Below, piece by piece: positions 57,703 to 64,000 of a DNA stretch of 64,000 bases. Under the pieces are notes generated by a model, which had not been told where the DNA came from, made no database searches, and saw only the letters and a program-made list of their open reading frames with translations. The number at the start of each line of letters is the position of its first letter. The stretch's first letter is position 1. The stretch comes from Tipula vernalis (Eukaryota; Arthropoda; Insecta; Diptera; Tipulidae), in NCBI GenBank assembly GCA_958295665.1, contig OY282558.1, forward strand, positions 309,166,092 through 309,230,091, given 5' to 3'. The position numbers and the translations under genes were made by a program.

Positions 57703-59103
57703 TTATTCTAAAAGTTTCGATAAATTTGGATCACTTGAAAATAGCCTATTAATGTCTTGAGTTAATTTAATTGATTGTAACCATTGATTTTCCTCGACAT
57801 GCAAATATTTTGCAACATTTTCACTAAATTTCAATATTTTTTTAAAAAATTTTATAACTACTTGAACTTGTTTTTCGTCCATTTCCGCTAAACAATTGTT
57901 GTTTTGAATTTTTGTAAAAAATGCAATAATTAAATTGGTAATTTTATAAATTCCATCATTTAAAACAATATCTAAGTTTGAAATGAAATTTTTCAATGTT
58001 TGCCTTCGTTTCGAGTGTAATTGGAACTTACTAAACAGATCAATGCGTATATTCAAATTATTTATTAAGTTATTTAGAGCACTGATTGAACTATCGACAA
58101 TTTTAATTAATAAATTGATAATTTCGTTTTCGAGTTTCAATCTATAGAAAACTTTTAAATTTGCGAAATCATTAATTTCAAAATTAATTAAATTTAAATA
58201 AAGCACCTTGTTATTATTAAATAATTCAATAGGGATATTTATGGTTGAAATATCGAGCGAAAGTTGAAGTATTATTTGACATTTGTTGATTAAAACTCGA
58301 TTAGGATGATAAATTATTTCATAATTTATAGTATTAAAATTGATTAAATCATAAAAGAAAACTAATAATTTTTCAAAAGCTTTAAAATTTAAGTAAGATG
58401 TCAGTAAATCACCATGGCTTATTTTATCACGCAACCTCGCTCCAGTTTGACTTTGGAATATGTCATAAATTAACTTCAAAATACTTGTATCAAGTTTTAT
58501 GTATATGTTATTTTTCACGGTGTTTGATGAATCTAGATATTCTTCTAAAATTGTATCTAATATAAAATAGTATTCGTTAAGTTTAGCTGTAATATCGATA
58601 TCGTTCACATCACTAAAAATTAATCGCATTGTCATCTCAATTTGTGGTAAAAGCAACAGTATGCCGCTTCTAAAATTTTTAGTATTATAATACTGGAGAA
58701 TTTGATTCCAAATTGCATAATGACATGAACCAATGTACTTGGACTTTTCTAAACAAATTTTAAAATCGAAAATGTTGAAAACTTCGTTTAACTCGATTTT
58801 ATCTAAAAGTGAAACCGATTCAAGGAATAGTGTGCGGCTTTTAACTTTGAAGAACCGATTTTCTAAAATCAAGCCGTACGATGTAATAATCGATAATAAT
58901 GTGAAATAATAATATGGAGCAATCTCCTCTACTGATGGAAATCCATGCCACACTAAGTTTCGAAGATTAATTCCATTTGGATGGCCAATTAAAATTTGTA
59001 GGAAAAAAATTTGTAAATCACCAAAAAGTTGCTTCAATTCGCTGGATGCTATCAGATCACGCAATAGATGAGGTGGAGGTTTTGATGTTATGGTTGTATA
59101 TAT
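57703..59103 (-). CDS. ERMARD-like protein, 3'-terminal exon (partial gene)
   Basis: A 466-codon open exon on the minus strand, from an acceptor (ttcattttcag before 59103) to a stop at 57703. There is no ATG at the left limit, so earlier exons exist upstream. It resembles the C-terminal two thirds of endoplasmic reticulum membrane-associated RNA degradation protein (ERMARD, with a DUF4209-like core). Matching features are PPPHLLRDLIASSELKQLFG, the GINLRNLVWHGF block, LLLLPQIEMTMRLIFSDVN and ARLRDKISHGDL. The C-terminal 150 residues are helical and Asn/Leu-rich. Human ERMARD has about 680 aa. The family is thought to act at the ER; its molecular role is poorly known. No lesion is seen. It converges with the aminopeptidase gene. 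The missing exons are not in 59104-64000 as far as I can see. Confidence 0.7.
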   Translation of the reverse strand: MYTTITSKPPPHLLRDLIASSELKQLFGDLQIFFLQILIGHPNGINLRNLVWHGFPSVEEIAPYYYFTLLSIITSYGLILENRFFKVKSRTLFLESVSLLDKIELNEVFNIFDFKICLEKSKYIGSCHYAIWNQILQYYNTKNFRSGILLLLPQIEMTMRLIFSDVNDIDITAKLNEYYFILDTILEEYLDSSNTVKNNIYIKLDTSILKLIYDIFQSQTGARLRDKISHGDLLTSYLNFKAFEKLLVFFYDLINFNTINYEIIYHPNRVLINKCQIILQLSLDISTINIPIELFNNNKVLYLNLINFEINDFANLKVFYRLKLENEIINLLIKIVDSSISALNNLINNLNIRIDLFSKFQLHSKRRQTLKNFISNLDIVLNDGIYKITNLIIAFFTKIQNNNCLAEMDEKQVQVVIKFFKKILKFSENVAKYLHVEENQWLQSIKLTQDINRLFSSDPNLSKLLE

Positions 59104-59986
59104 CTGAAAATGAATATAATAAGTTTGTTAAATTAGAAATGTAAGTATTTTAATCATAATCGAATTTGCCACATTAGTCCACCCATACATATAAATGATA
59201 TATAAAATGTAAAATGTCAGTTAGGAAAGTCTAAAGTATGCCTAACTTTCATAATATTAATTATCTAATTAATTAGGAAATTTTTTAGAAAGATAGTATG
59301 CATTACAAAAAAAAGAAATCACAATAGAATTTGAGAAGCTGTACGTAAACCCAAATTTATCACATTTTTTGGAAAATCGATATATCACTTGAGATTGGCA
59401 AGGGAATTTTCACAGATGCCCACATGTAAAAAATAGTTGTGCAATTCGAGAATAAAGCCCCAGATATAAATATTTTACGAAGAAGAGAAATATTAAGAGT
59501 TCTTCATGAAAATTATTTCAACAAAAGTGGATAAAACATTACATACCACTCGTGAGTAAGGATGTATTACGAGTATATACTAGGAAAATGTACCACCGCT
59601 TGATGGGACAAACTTAACCCTTGTGGATAATATCTCGTTTTGCTCACTAGTACCAAAAATAACTAGGTAATTATCATTATATTAATTTCTTTTTTTAGTC
59701 TACTGCTTAACCTTACTCGAATAAAATTTGATAGCTCTCATATACTATATTAAAATTTTTATTCGCTTTCAAGGTATGTACTTATTATTTCCCACGATAA
59801 ACAAAACTGAAGAGGTATGCTGAAGCGCATGTATTGCTATCTCTTTTACTCAAAACATGACGTAATCTGGAGCTAAAATGTGAATTTGTTAATGTAAATG
59901 TTTCGTAAACAATCAAATCAAAGTGTATTTAGCTGTGAAATTATAATATTATGCTATTAATAAATTAAAAAAGTATATTTTACAAT
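59104..59986. other. Intron/intergenic DNA with an interspersed repeat
   Basis: No upstream ERMARD exon found. About 59525-59660 is a second copy of the palindromic repeat seen at 28870-29052 (AAGTGGATAAAACATTACAT, GGACAAACTTAACCCTTGTG, GATAATATCTCGTTTTGCTC). Confidence 0.5.
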
Positions 59987-60916
59987 ATGGTGTCGTGTGC
60001 AGTTTATGGTTGCAAAAGCTCCAGTTATAAAAAACTAAAAAAAAAATGATGGTGACGCTTTGAAAATTCGTTTTTTCCGATTTCCCAATAACAATGAAAT
60101 GGCTCAATTGTGGAAATTAAAATGCCAGCGTAGTAATGATTGTAATGTTAAAAATGTTCGAATTTGTGAAAAACATTTTAAGCCAGAGGATTAAGTGAAA
60201 AATTTAAGGCACGAGTTATTGGAATATAGCCCACCATCATCCCGTAAATTGAAAGATGACGCCGTGCCGAGTTTAAATTTCCCAAAACAATCAAAAAATC
60301 TAGAACCATGTAGTAGCCGGCAATGTAAGCAAATAATCTTAGTCATCCGAATTTTGACTTGCATATAAATGTAGATCCCAATTTACCTGTTCCAGAAGTT
60401 ACAATAGATGATGAACCTGAATGCCTAAATTCGTAATATTTTAATTTTAATTTTGATTTGAATTAAATAATAATTTCTTATTTAAGTTTTTAGTGTTTGT
60501 ACTGCAGAATTATCGGCGTTCAAACTTGAGCTGTTAAATTTAAAGGAGGAATTGGGACAAATGCAACAGATGAACAAAGTTTTAGAGGCAGATAACAATG
60601 CGAAAACCAAAGAAATTTTCCGGCTTAAGAAGGAAAATTGTCTTCTGAAATCAGAGACCAAAGGCATAGAAAAAATATTTACTGCAGGGCAAATTAAAAA
60701 ACTTCATCAACCGTTAAAATAAATGTACAAATGGGAAGTCGATGACATCGTGAAAGCTATTGGTCTACACGCTGCTGGTCCTCGAGCATACAGATTATTA
60801 AGGAAAAATAATCATCCATTACCAGGAGAATCAACATTACGAAGTTGGGCCGCTAAAATTAATATAGAGCCAAGTTTCCTTAATGTAATTTTTAAATCAG
60901 ATCATGTATCGAAAGG
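59987..60916 (+). pseudogene. P-element/THAP9-like transposase, broken and truncated
   Basis: The N-terminus is a THAP zinc finger: MVSCAVYGCKSSS, then after a frameshift FRFPNNNEMAQLWKLKCQR and VRICEKHFKPED (C2CH ligands and the conserved Trp), with a stop before VKNL, and AVPSLN for the closing motif. A leucine-zipper-like stretch follows (60512-60650: ELSAFKLELLNLKEELGQMQ). Next, after one more stop, is WEVDDIVKAIGLHAAGPRAY followed by RLLRKNNHPLPGESTLRSW, a signature of P-element transposases. The similarity ends abruptly near 60916, where a Jockey LINE begins. The catalytic domain is not seen in the window. Confidence 0.82.
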
Positions 60917-61101
60917 GTGTTGGGTGCGTCTCAATAGGGTAGGGGTTGACCGTCTATAGCCATGTATCTCGTGGTCTATATTCCAACGCTGCAACTATGT
61001 AGAAACCACCAAATGTGTCTAGTATACCTCCACGTGGTAACACCCGGGCAACGATGTGAAGCATCGGCGAAGAGGCGAGTGCAGTACACTATAAATGAGC
61101 A

Positions 61102-62678
61102 ATGAGCGGAACAAATAAGGAAACTAATATCCCAGGTGGTACACCTGTTGCTCAGGTAAATCCACCCTCTTCGGAGGTCGGTCTCATGGATTCTGGGGGA
61201 GACCAGCCATTGCTATACTACAATTATTTTAACCAATCCCAAGACATGTTGGTGAATAAACAAGCTCATTTGAGTGAAACAGAAAAGGATAATTCACATC
61301 CCTTCCAGAGGAGTAACAAAGTCGCGTATTCTCCGATAAGAGGCGGTAGTCCCTCCATTGGGGCCAGCAGCCACATCACTCGTTCTACAAACGAAGAAAA
61401 GCTTCACAATGAATTGTGTAAGCCAACAATATAAATAAGCAACTGAATATTACAATTGCATGGATGCAGGAGCGTATGAAGACGCGTGAAAACGAAGTTA
61501 AAGCTCTTAAGCCAAAGGAGGACATCGGTTCTACTCCTAACCAGAATACAACTCCACAAGAGTATCATACGGATGAAGAAGAATTGGCTCGAGAAACTGA
61601 GTGGATTAGAGTTAAAGGTGGGAGAAAAAAAAGGAGACGGAATAATACGCCCTCCCCACCTCAATTAAAGGATAATGTTCCAAATATTATCCAGAAACAA
61701 CCAAAAAAAATACCTCCACCACCACCAATAGTAATAGATGAAGTCAAAGACTACGATGTACTCTATGAAAAAATAAAAACAATAACTGCTACTGATAAGT
61801 TTAATGCAAAGGTGATGAATGGAAACACCATCAAAATAAACTTAGAAGATGCTGAAACATACAGAAAAATGACAAAAATGTTAAATGAAGAAAAACGTGC
61901 TTGGCACACGTTTGAAGATAAACAAACCAGACCCATTAGGGTCATGGCTAAAAACTTACACTCTACGTGTAAACCAGATAAAATAATTGATGACCTGAAA
62001 GCAAAAGGATTTAAGGCAACTGAAGCATCGATTAAGCTAAAACGGAGAGGCAAAGTACCTCTCAACATGTTTATGTTGACCTTCGATACTGATGAAGATA
62101 TCGAAAAAATTTATCAAATTAAGTACATCTTGGGGTGCAAAGTGGTTATTCAGCCTCTAAGAAGATCTAAGCTTATACCACAATGTAAACAATGTCAAGC
62201 CTATGGACATACACAAAAATATTGCAACAGGGAACCTAGGTGTGTCAAATGTTTAGGTAAACATCATACCAAAGATTGTGTAAAAGCCCAAAATGTTCAA
62301 CCTAAATGCGTTCACTGTGGAGAAAACCATCCGGCTAACTACAGAGGATGCAGCGTTGCTATTGAACTGCAAAATATCAAAAATAAGAACGTGATTACTA
62401 AAAATCCAAGTTCATTCAGGAAACAAGCGGTTAAGATGAACCGACCCGAAGTAAATCGTAGAGTGTCGGGAACTACTCAAGGACAATTTGGTAAAATGAC
62501 TTATGCTCAAGTAATGATGAGCAACGGAAATCCAGGAAAAACTGCTCAAAATGACGATATAAGTCAAACACTTAAATTAATTTTAAGCAGACTAAATACA
62601 TTTGATGAGCGATTACAGAAACTAGAGTACAGCACTAAGGGAGCCATCCCTAAACAGAAAAATGGCCAAAGATCTTAG
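61102..62678 (+). pseudogene. Jockey LINE ORF1 (gag-like), one frameshift
   Basis: The start MSGTNKETNIPGG runs to a stop at 61434 and the protein continues in another frame (NKQLNITIAWMQERM), so one small indel lies around 61420-61434. The rest is open to 62678. It has a basic linker (KGGRKKRRRN), a PRE_C2HC-type region (KNLHSTCKPDKIIDDLKAKG) and three CCHC knuckles: CKQCQAYGHTQKYC, CVKCLGKHHTKDC, CVHCGENHPANYRGC. This is the RNA-binding ORF1 protein of Jockey elements. It overlaps the ORF2 start by 17 bases. Confidence 0.85.
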
Positions 62679-64000
62679 AATCTTATGTTGGAATGCCAAT
62701 GGACTGATGCAACATCAACAAGAACTGCCAGTGGTCCTGGACACAGAAAAAATCGATGTATGTCTCATTACGGAAACACACTTCACTAGACAATCAAACA
62801 TTAAATTTAAAAATTATCAAATATATCACACTATTCACCCTGGAAACACTGCTAAAGGAGGTAGTGCTGTTATAATTAGAAATAGTATTCATCACTATGA
62901 GGAGTTAAAATATGAAACGGAAGAAATACAAGCAACTGCTGTTATTGTCAAATCCAAAAGTAGTTCTATTTGTATTGCTAGTATTTACTGCCCACCGAAG
63001 CACTCAATGAAAGAAAAAGATTATCTCGAGTTCCTCAGTAAATTAGGAAAACGATTTGTACTTGGAGGAGACTTTAATGCAAAAAATGTCCACTGGGGAT
63101 CCAGATTAACAACGACTAAGGGTAAAGAACTCCTAAAAGCTATCAGAAAATGCAGTTGTGAAGCCCTCTCAACTGGAAAACCAACCAACTGGCCAACTGA
63201 TCCAAACAAAGTACCAGATCTGATTGATTTCTTTATAATAAAGAACATATCTGTAAATTATGTACAAGTAGATGAAAGCCACGACTTAAACTCTGATCAT
63301 TCACCAATACTTCTAACGTTAAGTGAAAAAATCATTCAGAAAGAAAAAAACCCATTCCTAGTAAATAATCACACTAATTGGGCATGCTTTAGACTATTGC
63401 TAGAACAAAAAATTAACTTAATGGTTCCGTTAAAGACTGAAGAGCAATCAGCTTGGGAAAATACTCCTGAAATTAAAACGAAAATCAAGGGAAACAACTA
63501 CCCTATAGAAATTAGGGAACTCCTCGCAGAAAAAAGAAGAGCGAGAAGAGTATGGCAACAAACAAGGGCCCCCCCAAGATAAAACTCATTTGAACAGTCT
63601 CACTCAACAATTAAGAAGAGAGATCAAAGAATTGAAAGATGAATCAATCAGCAACTATTTAAGAAAATTAACTAATGATAACAGTACTGATTATTCTCTT
63701 TGGAAAGCAACCAAAAGAATCAAAAGACCAATAATGCAGATTCCCCCAATAAAAATAGCAGGTGAGAAATGGGCTAGAAATAATGAAGACAAAGCTCGAG
63801 AATTTGCCGAACACCTCGAAAAAATATTCCAGCCACATGAAGACCAAACGTTGGAAGCCGAGATAATAACTGAACAAGCTGTGCAAGAAAGTAAAGAAAT
63901 CCTACCGACAACACCAAAAGAAGTCATACGTGAGATAAAAGCTAATATGAATACGAAAAAAGCTCCTGGGTACGATCTTATTACTGCAGAAATCTTAAAA
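62662..64000 (+). pseudogene. Jockey LINE ORF2: endonuclease, start of reverse transcriptase
   Basis: The ATG at 62662 overlaps the end of ORF1. The apurinic-type endonuclease has all its motifs: LCWNANGL, LITETHF (catalytic Glu), GGSAVIIR, IASIYCPP, VLGGDFNAKNVHWG, DLIDFFI and SDHSPILL. The frame ends at 63582 inside a run of six C (63571-63576). The protein continues in the next frame (DKTHLNSLTQQLRREIKELK), a one-base indel. The fingers of the reverse transcriptase begin before the window edge (TKKAPGYDLITAEILK). Target cleavage and reverse transcription in the known family. Confidence 0.87.

Larger units (their letters stand above)
60917..64000 (+). mobile_element. Jockey-clade LINE, 5' complete, runs off the window
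   Basis: Non-LTR retrotransposon with a GC-richer 5' UTR (about 60917-61101), ORF1 with zinc knuckles and ORF2 with endonuclease and reverse transcriptase. It is inserted in the P-like transposase in the same direction. It has only two single-base frame breaks, so it is comparatively young. The 3' end lies outside the window. Confidence 0.87.

Overview
The window is AT-rich eukaryotic nuclear DNA, almost certainly from an insect. The evidence is an M1 aminopeptidase N gene split by GT-AG introns, an ERMARD-like host gene, and a dense mix of transposon classes typical of insects (piggyBac, Helentron, Tc1/mariner, BEL/Pao, Ty3/Gypsy, Jockey and CR1-like LINEs, P/THAP, hAT-type MITEs). The species cannot be fixed from the sequence. 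A fly or related insect is a guess.

Layout. The aminopeptidase N gene runs left to right. Its first coding exon is at 1416-1709 and the other five lie at 40260-43123, so one phase-0 intron spans about 38.5 kb. That intron holds: a mariner relic (4.1-4.7 kb); BEL/Pao remains (6-7.8 kb); a structurally complete piggyBac with an open 577-aa transposase (8369-10746); a degenerate TCGAA-rich repeat field (12.7-13.2, 19.4-20.3 and 21.1-21.9 kb); a Helentron with endonuclease fusion (13.3-18.8 kb); a Tc1 relic; a broken 4-kb LINE (22.3-26.5 kb); a run of MITEs and a foldback element (28-33.5 kb); and more LINE fragments (38-39.9 kb).

Between the two host genes (43.1-57.7 kb) lie a gypsy RT relic, several MITEs and a nested pile at 49302-55815. 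In that pile a palindromic foldback element has been invaded by a TA-duplicating MITE and by a 5.4-kb CACTA/TNP2-like transposon, which itself carries nested hairpin elements. The TNP2-like element looks complete. It has 12-bp inverted termini, a 2-bp TT target duplication proven by the intact mirror arm of the host palindrome, subterminal TTTGTGACAAA repeats, an uninterrupted 697-aa transposase, and a second five-exon gene for a 221-aa DUF4806-like protein. This two-gene element is the most interesting object in the window.

To the right, a second foldback element with tandem-repeat arms (56051-57440) contains a hAT-type MITE. Next come the 3'-terminal exon of an ERMARD-like gene on the minus strand (57703-59103), a broken P/THAP transposase (59987-about 60916), and a Jockey LINE inserted into it that runs off the window end. 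The two host genes converge. Apart from their exons, most of what I can identify is mobile DNA or its wreckage.
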